Positions 1-8,394 of a DNA stretch of 64,000 nucleotides are shown in pieces; the stretch's first letter is position 1; the number at the start of each line of letters is the position of its first letter. Position numbers and translations under genes: made by a program. The stretch comes from Niallia sp052318935 (GTDB taxonomy: Bacteria; Bacillota; Bacilli; Bacillales; Cytobacillaceae): NCBI GenBank assembly GCA_052318935.1, contig JBQRKO010000024.1. The stretch is one strand, 5' to 3'. The notes under the pieces are model-generated. The model ran no database searches. It was not told the DNA's origin and worked only from the letters and a program-made list of their open reading frames with translations.

Positions 1-17
1 TGGATACCCTCTTCTTT

Positions 18-1490
18 TCATATCTTAACTAATTGATTATCTTCTATTAAACATTGAATAAATGATTCTAATGTCGGCTTAACTGGTATTTGATCCGGGA
101 TTATGCCATAACTTTCTGCTGTTTCCTTCGTTTTTGTTCCCATACATACAACCTTTAATGTTTCTGCTAAATTATCTAATCCTAAATTGCTAGATTCATT
201 CATAAAAACATGTACCGATTTACTGCTTGGAAACACAATGGTGTCAAGTGTAGCTTCCTCTAACTGACGCTGGATAATGGGAGTAAACTTCGTATCAATC
301 AATTTATAGCTTGTGATTAGCAAATCACTTTTTCCATAATTTGATGTATACGTTGCTTCGTCTTCTTTTATATGTTGATCACCTACAATCAACATCTTTC
401 CACCTTTGTATATTTCAGAATCTAATAACGCAGTTAAACCTTTTGATTCTAGTGCTCTTATTGTTTTAACAGACAATCCATATAATGTTGCGGTAATGAA
501 TCGAATATCTTTTTTATGCTCTGATAAAATCGCAAAAAAATCATTTACTGCTTCTGATGACGTAAATAATATTTTATCATAGGAACAAAGTTTATCTAAT
601 TGTGTTAGTTCAATAGATGCTTTTTTCTTTTTCCATTTTGGAAACTCAATAACATCTGCTCCATTTTCTTTTAATGAGCTAGCTAACCTGCTTTCTTCTG
701 TACCTGTTCGAATAAGAATCATTTGTCGACCAAATAGAGCTTTTTTCTCAAACCAGCTTATTTTCTCTCTTGCAGCAATAACATCACCTACAAGTGTTAT
801 CGCAGGGTTCGTAATATTCTCTTTTTGAACAAGATCAGCAATCGTGGACAATGTTCCTTCCACGCTTTTTTGTCTTCCCCAAGTTCCCCATTGAATAATG
901 ATGGCAGGAGTATTTGGTGATTTCCCATGCTTTATAAGGTTATCACAAATATATTGTAAATTTTTTACTCCCATATAAAAGGCAATTGTTTTCACACTGC
1001 TGCTAAGTCCGGCCCAATCAATATCCGGCTTTCCATTCGGTGTTTTATCATGTGCTGTTACAATTGCAAAAGAACCTGCATAGTCTCGATGTGTGACAGG
1101 AATTCCTGCATAAAGTGGAGCTGCAATACCAGACGTTATCCCTGGAACCATTTCAAACTCAATGTTGTGTTCAGCAACAGCTAATGCTTCTTCGCCCACT
1201 CTTCCAAACACACTGGGATCGCCACCCTTTAAACGGACAACCGTTTTCCCTTCCAATGCTTTCTCCACTAAAAGACTATTTATAACATCTTGCTTAAGAA
1301 AATGCCGATGTGGCAGCTTTCCACAATAGATGAATTCACAATCTGCATGTGCATATTCCAATAAAGTTGGATTAATAAGGCGATCATAAAGAATGACATC
1401 AGCCCGCTTTATTGCTTCTAGTCCTTTTAACGTAATTAATTCGCTGTCTCCTGGACCTGCACCTACTAAATAAACTTTTCCTTTCTGCAT
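18..1490 (-). CDS. nasF: Uroporphyrinogen-III C-methyltransferase fused to uroporphyrinogen-III synthase (NasF/SUMT-HemD)
   Basis: A 490-residue two-domain enzyme of siroheme synthesis. Residues 1 to about 245 are the SAM-dependent methyltransferase (SUMT/CobA family) that turns uroporphyrinogen III into precorrin-2: the glycine-rich start VGAGPGDSELITLKG, the SAM-binding VVRLKGGDPSVFGR and VPGITSGIAAPLYAGIPVTH are all present. Residues from about 250 to the end resemble HemD (uroporphyrinogen-III synthase), a weakly conserved fold. It is the last gene of the nas series, where B. subtilis has nasF (about 483 aa), so it presumably supplies siroheme for NasD. The start is an ATG. A hairpin repeat (1589-1750) separates it from the preceding gene. 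The methyltransferase half is certain; the HemD half rests on overall resemblance and length. Confidence 0.9.
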   Translation of the reverse strand: MQKGKVYLVGAGPGDSELITLKGLEAIKRADVILYDRLINPTLLEYAHADCEFIYCGKLPHRHFLKQDVINSLLVEKALEGKTVVRLKGGDPSVFGRVGEEALAVAEHNIEFEMVPGITSGIAAPLYAGIPVTHRDYAGSFAIVTAHDKTPNGKPDIDWAGLSSSVKTIAFYMGVKNLQYICDNLIKHGKSPNTPAIIIQWGTWGRQKSVEGTLSTIADLVQKENITNPAITLVGDVIAAREKISWFEKKALFGRQMILIRTGTEESRLASSLKENGADVIEFPKWKKKKASIELTQLDKLCSYDKILFTSSEAVNDFFAILSEHKKDIRFITATLYGLSVKTIRALESKGLTALLDSEIYKGGKMLIVGDQHIKEDEATYTSNYGKSDLLITSYKLIDTKFTPIIQRQLEEATLDTIVFPSSKSVHVFMNESSNLGLDNLAETLKVVCMGTKTKETAESYGIIPDQIPVKPTLESFIQCLIEDNQLVKI

Positions 1491-1588
1491 ATGCAGTCAT
1501 CCTCTCTATCCCTTTTCTACTTCTAGCGTTAGCAAGGGTTCGGCATTAACTTCCAATTATTAACGTACTTCATACATTTTGCGTTTAG

Positions 1589-1750
1589 AAAAGCGCAGGC
1601 GCCTTGCTCAGCCCCGAAGAAAAATGTTCTCTTGACTCAAAAAGTGTTTTTTACTTTTAGAGGCAAGAGGTTATCTTTCACAGGGGCTAGGCGCTGGAGC
1701 TAGACACTCATCTAAGTTGAAAATTTTATGCTTCTTATCCTTTTAAGAAA
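1589..1750. repeat. Family C hairpin repeat, copy 1
   Basis: A 160-bp dispersed repeat between nasF and the hemD-like gene. It starts with AAAAGCGCAGGCGCC and ends in the A/T-rich GAAAATTTTATGCTTCTTATCC type tail seen in other copies. Outer arms AGCCCC and GGGGCT, middle arms CTTGACTC and GAGGCAAG, and inner arms AAAAGT and ACTTTT can pair into one long stem. There is no coding content. Confidence 0.85.
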
Positions 1751-1778
1751 AATACTAGTTCCTTCTATAATATAGAAA

Positions 1779-2597
1779 TCAGTTTATTTGATATTCTCCT
1801 TTATAGTACTGTTCTAATGCAATAATGGCACTCCCCATTCTTTCCTCTTGTGGGATGACCATTCTTTGAACTCCTTCTTCTCTTAATGCAGCTGCAGTAA
1901 CTTTTCCTACAGCAACCGCTACTACTTTATTTGAAAAAGCATTGAGCACTTCATTATATACACCTTTTTCTTTCGCATAAGAAAATAAAAAACGAGCTTG
2001 AGGCGTACTAGTAAAATTAACTGCATCAATTTCGCCTGATATAATTTCTGTAACAAGCTGTTCCAATACTTCCGCTTTTGGAGGAATATGTTTATATGGA
2101 AGAATTTCTTTATATTCTGCTTGTTGTTTTTCAAGATGCTCGATCAATTTAGGTGCAGGATCTCCATGCAACTGAAGCGCCACCTTGGATCCCTTCAAAT
2201 CATGGGGAGCTAAAGATCTAACTAATCCGACTGTACTGCCATCATCATCACGGACTACAGGGGTAACATTTAATCGTTTTAACATATTAACTGTTTTATA
2301 TCCCCTAGCTGCCACTTTTGCTTGTTGAATGGTTGTAATAAATACGTCCCCAAGCTCCATTCTTTCTGCTGTTTTGTACAGTGTTTCAGTTCCTACACCG
2401 GTTGTAAAAATAAACCAGTCATAGTTTCCCGCTACTAATTGTTTAATATCTTCTTCCAGATTAGAATCATCTAAATAAACAGTTCCTTGTGCAGGACGCG
2501 GAAGTGGTATCCCCCCTAAATTTATAATTAATTTACTAAGCTCCTCCACTTTTCGTTGTCCTGCTAATGCAATTCGCTTTCCTTCTAAACGTTTCAA
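1779..2597 (-). CDS. Uroporphyrinogen-III synthase family protein in the nas operon
   Basis: A 272-residue soluble protein resembling uroporphyrinogen-III synthase (HemD): two Rossmann-like halves, with the characteristic stretches YDWFIFTTGVGTE (about 80-92) and INAVNFTSTPQARFLF-like VNFTSTPQARFLF (about 193-205). HemD cyclises hydroxymethylbilane to uroporphyrinogen III, the branch point to heme and siroheme. The start is TTG with GGGGG upstream. It sits between nasE and nasF, and since nasF appears to carry its own HemD half, this operon would have two UroS-like units, unlike B. subtilis nasDEF as I remember it. It may feed siroheme synthesis under nitrate-assimilating conditions. The family is fairly sure; the actual activity is inferred. 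Confidence 0.8.
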   Translation of the reverse strand: MKRLEGKRIALAGQRKVEELSKLIINLGGIPLPRPAQGTVYLDDSNLEEDIKQLVAGNYDWFIFTTGVGTETLYKTAERMELGDVFITTIQQAKVAARGYKTVNMLKRLNVTPVVRDDDGSTVGLVRSLAPHDLKGSKVALQLHGDPAPKLIEHLEKQQAEYKEILPYKHIPPKAEVLEQLVTEIISGEIDAVNFTSTPQARFLFSYAKEKGVYNEVLNAFSNKVVAVAVGKVTAAALREEGVQRMVIPQEERMGSAIIALEQYYKGEYQIN

Positions 2598-2716
2598 AGT
2601 AGTACCCCCATATCAATAAGTTTTGAATTAACTATACCATTTTATTGATACAAAGAGAAAATGAATTTTAATATTTTATATGCTTTTTTATGCATGCATT
2701 GATCGTTTTTATATAC

Positions 2717-3043
2717 TTAATCTTCCAAAAGAAGATATACATTATTTTCTTCAATTGTCGTTTTATATGTTTTTACACAGCCTGTATCAGGTTCTTGTAC
2801 CTTTCCATCTTCTAAGCATATTTTCCAGTCGTGCATTGGACAAAATACAAACTCTCCACTGACGATACCTTCTGTTAATACGCCACCTTTATGTGGACAT
2901 CGGTTTTCAACTGCTCTTATCGATCCTCCTGATAATCTAAAAACAGCAATTTCTTTATCCTTAAACTGAACTGTTTTACCTAAACTTTTTGGAAGTTCCT
3001 CTACACTGCATACAAGCATTTTTGTCGTCTCTTTGTTCACCAT
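2717..3043 (-). CDS. nasE: Assimilatory nitrite reductase small subunit (NasE/NirD)
   Basis: A 108-residue Rieske-type protein, the small subunit of NAD(P)H nitrite reductase (nitrite to ammonium, cytoplasm). The [2Fe-2S] ligand motifs are visible: CPHKGG (C-x-H) and CPMHDW (C-x2-H). The usual family length is about 106 aa. I chose the ATG at 3043 because the GGAGG ribosome binding site lies 8 bases before it; an ATG three codons upstream abuts that site with no spacing. It lies just downstream of nasD, separated by a hairpin at 3128-3158, and is co-transcribed with it. Confidence 0.93.
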   Translation of the reverse strand: MVNKETTKMLVCSVEELPKSLGKTVQFKDKEIAVFRLSGGSIRAVENRCPHKGGVLTEGIVSGEFVFCPMHDWKICLEDGKVQEPDTGCVKTYKTTIEENNVYLLLED

Positions 3044-3127
3044 CGGTTTCATCCTCCGTCTGTTTTTACATATTTTTAGCCCACTTCTTGTGTCAACGTC
3101 TGTATGACCTACTTCCTGTTGGCCTAA

Positions 3128-3158
3128 CCATCAGTGGGAGATGAAGCCCCACTGATGG
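3128..3158 (-). other. Intercistronic hairpin between nasD and nasE
   Basis: Perfect 11-bp arms CCATCAGTGGG and CCCACTGATGG around a short loop. Neither strand has a following T-run, so it is more likely an mRNA-stability or processing hairpin than a terminator. Confidence 0.6.
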
Positions 3159-3168
3159 AAGTTTCCCC

Positions 3169-5583
3169 TTAAGACAATACTACATTTTCAAATAATTCTT
3201 TTGTCGTTTTTTTGCTTTCAATAATTTCTTTCCAAGGATCTTTATAAACGGATAGCGTTTCTTCCATGCGTGCATTTAACTCTTTTCGTTTCTCTTTATC
3301 GTCAAGAACTGATTGAACATGCGCTAAGCCAACACGATCGATCCATGCAGAAGTTCGTTCTAAGTAGTTTGCTGTTTCACGATAATATTGCAAGTATGCT
3401 CCAGTTACTTCCATAACTTCTTCTTCTGTTTTCACTTTATACAATAAGTCTCCACCACGAACATGCGTACCACCGTTTCCGCCAACATATAACTCCCATC
3501 CACCGTCGATGCCAATGAAGCCAATGTCTTTAAATCCTGACTCTGCACAGCTTCTTGGACAAGCGGATACTGCCATTTTTACTTTATGAGGTGTTTGCAA
3601 CCCTTCAAATTTTTTCTCTAATCGAATTCCAAGTCCCATTGAATCTTGTGTACCGAAACGGCAGAATTGTTCACCAACACATGTTTTAACGGTACGTAAA
3701 GATTTTCCGTACGCAAATCCTGAAGGCATATCTAAATCTTCCCATACTTTCGGCAAATCTTCTTTTTTCACTCCAATTAAGTCGATGCGCTGTCCACCAG
3801 TTAATTTCACTAGTGGTATTTCATATTTATCTGCAACATCTGCAATTCTTCTTAAATCATTTGGATTTGTAACTCCGCCGTACATGCGTGGCACTACAGA
3901 ATATGTGCCATCTTTTTGAATATTTGCGTGCATGCGTTCATTAACAAAACGGGAATCTCTTTCATCTTCATGTTTAATTGGATTTACCATTGTTAAATAA
4001 TAGTTGAGAGCCGGGCGACATTTCGAACATCCTTCTAGGCTAGTCCATCCAAGAACACTCATTACTTCTCTTGTATGTGTTAAGCCTTTCGCTCTAATTT
4101 CTTCTACAACCTCATCTCTTGATAAAGTTGTACAGCTACAGATTGCTTCTTTTTGCGCAGCTGCGTCAAACTCTGAACCAAGTGTATGCTGCAATAACTC
4201 TGCAACAAGTGGTTTACATCCGCCACAAGAACGAGAAGCACTTGTGCATGCTTTTATTTCATCAACAGAAGAACAACCTTGTGCTTGTATTGCTTCCACA
4301 ATCGTACCTTTTGATACACCGTTACAGCCACAAATAATTTCATCAGCAGTCATACTTGCAACCATACTTGTTCCAGAATCCTGGCCAATTGGCTGCAGAA
4401 TAGAAATTTTTTCTGTATCTGAAATATCTGCCTCTTTTTGAATCATGGAAAATAAACGATTTCCTTCACTGCTATCTCCAAAAAGCACTGCGCCGACAAT
4501 TTGATTGCCTCTCAAGACAATTTTCTTATAAACTCCATCTTGTTCATCGAAAACTTTAATTGCTTTTTTCTCTGAATCTTCAGTAAAATCACCAGCTGAG
4601 AAAACTTCAACCCCTGATACTTTTAACTGCGTGGACAATACAGAACCTTCATATGGTTTAGCAGTTTGGCCGCATATATGGCTTGCTAATACTTTTGCTT
4701 GCTCATAAAGTGGTGCAACTAATCCATAAGGTATTCCTCTATGCTCTGCGCATTCCCCAACTGAATAAATATGCGGGATATCTGTTTGTAAGTAGTCATT
4801 GACTACAATGCCACGATTAATTGCTATTCCGCTGTTTTTTGCTAATTCAATATTTGGTTTGATTCCTACTGCCATCACAACTAAATCAGCATCTAATGTC
4901 GATCCGTCTTTAAACTTTAAGCCTTCTACTCTATCATTTCCTAAAAATTGTTCTGTTTGTGTTTCTAACAAGAACTTCATCCCTTGCTTTTCCAACTCTT
5001 TTTGCAGAAGACCACCTGCTGTTGGATCAAGCTGACGTTCCATTAAAAAAGGTCCAAGGTGGATGACAGTTACATCCATTCCTAAATTCAATAATCCTCT
5101 GGCTGCTTCTAACCCGAGCAAGCCTCCGCCAATTACTGCAGCTTTTTTATATTTTTTTGAAGCTTCCAGCATAATATCCGTATCTTTAATATCACGGAAT
5201 GCTGTAACTCCCTGCTTTTCTACACCAGGCATCGGAAGCATAAATGGCACTGATCCAGTTGCCAAAATAAGTTCATCATAAGCTTCTACTCTGCCAGAAT
5301 CTGTGATAACTACTTTTTTCTCTGCATCAACTTTTGTAACTGTTTCTCCCGTATATAAAGTAATATTATTTTCTTTATACCAATCCCAGTCATTTAATGT
5401 TATATCTTTTACTTCGGTATCACCTTGCAGCACCTTTGACAATAAAATTCTATTATAATTTGGATGTGGTTCACTTCCAAAAATAGTAATCTCAAATTGA
5501 TCTTTTGATAATTTTAATATTTCTTCAACTGCTCTTACCCCAGCCATTCCATTTCCTACAAGAACTAATTTCTTTTTATTCAT
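3169..5583 (-). CDS. nasD: Assimilatory nitrite reductase large subunit (NasD/NirB)
   Basis: An 804-residue cytoplasmic flavo-iron-sulfur-siroheme enzyme that reduces nitrite to ammonium with NAD(P)H. In order: an N-terminal FAD/NAD(P)H pyridine-nucleotide oxidoreductase domain (VGNGMAGVRAVEE, then GGGLLGLEAARGL); two BFD-type [2Fe-2S] segments (CGCNGVSKG...SCGGCKP and CSCTTLSRDE...CSKCRP); a nitrite/sulfite reductase ferredoxin-like half; and the siroheme-[4Fe-4S] site with cysteines near 635, 641, 675 and 679 (CVGEQFC and CPRSC). All expected ligands are intact. The start is an ATG after GGGGAGG. It follows nasC but has its own promoter region with a TnrA box and NsrR-like operators, and a terminator closes nasC upstream. 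Confidence 0.96.
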   Translation of the reverse strand: MNKKKLVLVGNGMAGVRAVEEILKLSKDQFEITIFGSEPHPNYNRILLSKVLQGDTEVKDITLNDWDWYKENNITLYTGETVTKVDAEKKVVITDSGRVEAYDELILATGSVPFMLPMPGVEKQGVTAFRDIKDTDIMLEASKKYKKAAVIGGGLLGLEAARGLLNLGMDVTVIHLGPFLMERQLDPTAGGLLQKELEKQGMKFLLETQTEQFLGNDRVEGLKFKDGSTLDADLVVMAVGIKPNIELAKNSGIAINRGIVVNDYLQTDIPHIYSVGECAEHRGIPYGLVAPLYEQAKVLASHICGQTAKPYEGSVLSTQLKVSGVEVFSAGDFTEDSEKKAIKVFDEQDGVYKKIVLRGNQIVGAVLFGDSSEGNRLFSMIQKEADISDTEKISILQPIGQDSGTSMVASMTADEIICGCNGVSKGTIVEAIQAQGCSSVDEIKACTSASRSCGGCKPLVAELLQHTLGSEFDAAAQKEAICSCTTLSRDEVVEEIRAKGLTHTREVMSVLGWTSLEGCSKCRPALNYYLTMVNPIKHEDERDSRFVNERMHANIQKDGTYSVVPRMYGGVTNPNDLRRIADVADKYEIPLVKLTGGQRIDLIGVKKEDLPKVWEDLDMPSGFAYGKSLRTVKTCVGEQFCRFGTQDSMGLGIRLEKKFEGLQTPHKVKMAVSACPRSCAESGFKDIGFIGIDGGWELYVGGNGGTHVRGGDLLYKVKTEEEVMEVTGAYLQYYRETANYLERTSAWIDRVGLAHVQSVLDDKEKRKELNARMEETLSVYKDPWKEIIESKKTTKELFENVVLS

Positions 5584-5628
5584 CTTAATTCCTCCCCTTG
5601 AAATTACAATTAAGTCTTTTACAGTTAA

Positions 5629-5651
5629 AAGATGTTTTTCATATACTTGTT
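5629..5651 (-). promoter_or_regulatory. NsrR-like operator 1 of nasD (downstream of the predicted start site)
   Basis: This 23-bp site begins AAGATGTTTTTCATATAC and agrees at 18 of 23 positions with the NsrR operator pattern I recall for B. subtilis (AAGATG..TTT...AAATACATCTT). It is one of two identical copies; the repeated core (5625-5651 and 5671-5697) is exact over 27 bp. With a predicted transcription start near 5657, this copy lies about +6 to +28. Confidence 0.5.
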
Positions 5652-5663
5652 TTTTATTACTTT

Positions 5664-5669
5664 ATCATA
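5664..5669 (-). promoter_or_regulatory. Predicted -10 element of the nasD promoter
   Basis: TATGAT on the minus strand, placed about 40 bp downstream of the TnrA box centre. The matching -35 position (GTATAT) is poor, as expected for an activator-dependent promoter. Confidence 0.4.
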
Positions 5670-5674
5670 ATTAA

Positions 5675-5697
5675 AAGATGTTTTTCATATACTTGTT
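5675..5697 (-). promoter_or_regulatory. NsrR-like operator 2 of nasD (overlapping -35)
   Basis: Exact second copy of the site at 5629-5651, offset by 46 bp. It covers the -35 region and overlaps the TnrA box by 4 bases, so repressor and activator would compete. Confidence 0.5.
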
Positions 5698-5710
5698 ATA
5701 TTTTCTGACA
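5694..5710 (-). promoter_or_regulatory. TnrA/GlnR box upstream of nasD
   Basis: TGTTATATTTTCTGACA matches the TnrA consensus TGTNANAWWWTNTNACA at every fixed position. Its centre is about 45 bp upstream of the predicted start site, the usual activating distance. Confidence 0.75.
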
Positions 5711-5861
5711 CACTTTTTTTTTTGAAGAATCATTTTTTGTCGAATAATAAAATAATAAAAACGTTGGATTAACAGCGTTGTATCCCCTTTCAATATAAAA
5801 ATTTTTTCATTCAGAATTTTCATCATTTTCATATAAAAAATAAGAAACATGATAATCTTTT

Positions 5862-5913
5862 TAAAACAAAAAGCACACTGATGTCCATCTTTTACTGCTA
5901 CATCAGAGTGCTT
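5862..5913 (-). terminator. Terminator after nasC
   Basis: Arms AAGCACACTGATGT and ACATCAGAGTGCTT (one mismatch) are followed on the minus strand by TTTTTGTTTT. It separates a nasBC transcript from nasDEF, whose own promoter lies just downstream. Confidence 0.75.
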
Positions 5914-5933
5914 CTTATTCTTTATCGATATAT

Positions 5934-8072
5934 TTAATTTATTATAGGACTAATTTTTACTGCACTTACTTTAAAACCAGGCATCTTACAAGTAGGATCT
6001 AAATCTCCAGAGACCAGCTTATTTACATTTTGAGATTCTGCCCAATGAATCGGAACAAACACGGTATCGGGTCTAATTTTATCTGACCATTTACTTCTTA
6101 CAACGATATTTCCTCGTTTTGACTCTACTTTTACTAATTCATTATTTGGAATATTGTATTTTGCTGCAGTTTTTGGGTGAATTTCCAGATACGATTCAAA
6201 GTTTCTTGCTGATAAAGCAGCACTTTTTCTCGTTTGAACTCCTGTCAAGTACTGCGACATAACCCTTCCTGTCGTTAAATACAACGGAAAATCCGTACTT
6301 ACACTCTCTTTTGAAACAACAGGCTTATTTTTGACTACTATCATTTTTGCTTTTCCATCATCATGTGCAAAACTATTCTCAAACAGACGTCTCGTTCCAC
6401 TATGATTCGTGTCAGGACAAGGCCATAAAATACCTTCTCCCTTTTTTAAACGATCATACGTAATGCCATAATAATCAGCGATTCCGCCTCGGCTTGCTAT
6501 TCTTAATTCATTAAAAATATCTTCTGCCTTTGTATAAGAGAAATATTCTCCTTTTCCAAGAACATTTGCTATTTCACAAATAATTTGCCAATCATGTTTC
6601 ACCTCACCTGGGCATGGGCGACTTGCTTCTCTAAGCATGACACGACCCTCTAAGTTAGTCATCGTTCCTTCATCTTCCAAGTAAGAAGAAGTTGGCAAGA
6701 TTAAATCTGCTAATTTTGCAGTTTCTGAAACAAACATATCCACTGCAACTAAAAACTTTAATTTCTTTATCGCCCTTTTGACCAAATTAGCGTTTGGATT
6801 TGAAACAACAGGATTAGAGCACATAAGAAACATGCCTGTTATTTCACCTTGATCTGCTTTTTCAAACATTTCAAATGCTGATACACCTTTACGCGGTATA
6901 TCTTCTTCCTTAACACCCCAAACGCTTGCAATATATTTACGGTGTTCCTCATTTTCAATACTACGATATCCTGGCAATTGATCTGCCTTTTGTCCATGTT
7001 CTCTTGCTCCTTGACCATTCCCTTGTCCAGTAATGGCACCGTAGCCAGAGTAAGTCTTCCCTATTTTACCTGTGGCAATAATAATATTTAAGAAATTGCG
7101 TACAGCTGCCACCCCATCTGTTTGTTGTTCTACTCCTCTGGCTGTAAAAATCATGCCAGATTCTTCTTTTCCAAATTTAATTCCTGCCTTTTTAATATCT
7201 TGAATAGGTACACCTGTCCATTCTGCAATTTCCTCGAGATTGACAGTAGAAATATAGTCTTTTACTTCGTCAAAGCCAGTTGCCCGTTCTTTAATAAATG
7301 TTTCATCTATTAAATTTTCTTCAAAGATTACTTTCAAAAGTCCATTTGCTAATGCAGCATCTGTACCAGGTCTAACCTTAAGATGTAAGTCGGCTAGATT
7401 AGTAGTAGCTGTTTCACGAGGATCTATTGCAATAATATAGCAGCCATTTTCTTTTGCTTTTTCAAAATATGGAATAATCGTAGGTTGGCATTCTGCAATA
7501 TTTGTTCCTGCTAGTATAATGACCCGTGAAAAAGGAATTTCTGATAATGTATTCGTTAATCCTCTATCCATTCCAAAGCATTGAGCTGCTGCAGTAGCAG
7601 CAGCTGACATACATAGTCGGCCATTATAATCAATATATCTCGTTTGTAAGGCTACTCTTGCAAACTTTCCTAATAGGTAAGCTTCTTCATTTGTAATGGA
7701 TGCACTTCCATATACTGCTAACGCATTCTTCCCATCTTCTTTTTGAATTTTCGAGAAATTTTCTTTAATCGTATTTAATGCTTCCCTCCAAGAAATACGA
7801 ATAAACTCGCCATTCACCTTTAATAGCGGATATTTTATCCGATCATGCTGAAGTGCATGTTGGTGGGCATTCATTCCCTTAATGCATAAACGCCCTTCTG
7901 ATGTTGGGTTATTTTTTCCAATCGCAGTATATTTTTTTCTTGAAACAATTGATTCTTCCAATAATTGCATTTTACATTGCATACTGCAAAATGGACATTG
8001 TGTATCGTATCTTTTTTCTGATTGAAATTCCTTTTGCTGTGTACGAAAATACTTTAATAATAAATCAGTCAT
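5934..8072 (-). CDS. nasC: Assimilatory nitrate reductase catalytic subunit (NasC)
   Basis: A 712-residue molybdopterin oxidoreductase that reduces nitrate to nitrite in the cytoplasm (no Tat signal). The N-terminal [4Fe-4S] ligands are Cys26, Cys29, Cys33 and Cys63 (QCPFCSMQC and CIKGMN). The Mo-bisMGD domains follow, including the family stretches YGSASITNEEAY and CSNPVVSNPN, and the C-terminal dinucleotide-binding domain with LTTGRVMSQYLTG. Length matches B. subtilis NasC (about 710 aa), and it lacks the C-terminal BFD iron-sulfur domain of the longer NasA-type enzymes, so electrons would come from NasB. The start is an ATG after GGGGAG. A family A element separates it from nasB. Confidence 0.95.
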   Translation of the reverse strand: MTDLLLKYFRTQQKEFQSEKRYDTQCPFCSMQCKMQLLEESIVSRKKYTAIGKNNPTSEGRLCIKGMNAHQHALQHDRIKYPLLKVNGEFIRISWREALNTIKENFSKIQKEDGKNALAVYGSASITNEEAYLLGKFARVALQTRYIDYNGRLCMSAAATAAAQCFGMDRGLTNTLSEIPFSRVIILAGTNIAECQPTIIPYFEKAKENGCYIIAIDPRETATTNLADLHLKVRPGTDAALANGLLKVIFEENLIDETFIKERATGFDEVKDYISTVNLEEIAEWTGVPIQDIKKAGIKFGKEESGMIFTARGVEQQTDGVAAVRNFLNIIIATGKIGKTYSGYGAITGQGNGQGAREHGQKADQLPGYRSIENEEHRKYIASVWGVKEEDIPRKGVSAFEMFEKADQGEITGMFLMCSNPVVSNPNANLVKRAIKKLKFLVAVDMFVSETAKLADLILPTSSYLEDEGTMTNLEGRVMLREASRPCPGEVKHDWQIICEIANVLGKGEYFSYTKAEDIFNELRIASRGGIADYYGITYDRLKKGEGILWPCPDTNHSGTRRLFENSFAHDDGKAKMIVVKNKPVVSKESVSTDFPLYLTTGRVMSQYLTGVQTRKSAALSARNFESYLEIHPKTAAKYNIPNNELVKVESKRGNIVVRSKWSDKIRPDTVFVPIHWAESQNVNKLVSGDLDPTCKMPGFKVSAVKISPIIN

Positions 8073-8181
8073 TATCGCACTCCCCTTCTTTCATAATTAG
8101 ATCTTCATAAATTTATCATTCAAATTGATTTGTCATCTGCTTACTTTCCCTCGTAAATTACTTAAGGGTATCTTTAAATAA

Positions 8182-8386
8182 GGCTGTTTTCGTATAGATT
8201 GTTGCTTTTAACTCGCAGCCTGAATACACTTCGTCCGTTTAGCGAGCGTCGAGCCTCCTCGTCGCATACGCTCCTGTGGGGTCTCGTCTTTCTCGCATTC
8301 CCACAGGAGCCTACGTGTATTCAGTCTGCTGGGTACTTCTTCTCCCATTTTTCACGTAAAAAACAACAAACTTTGAGAAAACAGCC
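8182..8386. mobile_element. Family A MITE-like element, copy 1 (between nasB and nasC)
   Basis: 205 bp with terminal inverted repeats GGCTGTTTTC and GAAAACAGCC, flanked by a perfect 8-bp duplication TTAAATAA (8174-8181 and 8387-8394). The interior is GC-rich and palindromic (CTCCTGTGGG...CCCACAGGAG within TGAATACAC...GTGTATTCA). The right duplication ends exactly at the nasB stop codon. It has no coding capacity, so it would depend on a transposase elsewhere. Confidence 0.9.
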
Positions 8387-8394
8387 TTAAATAA

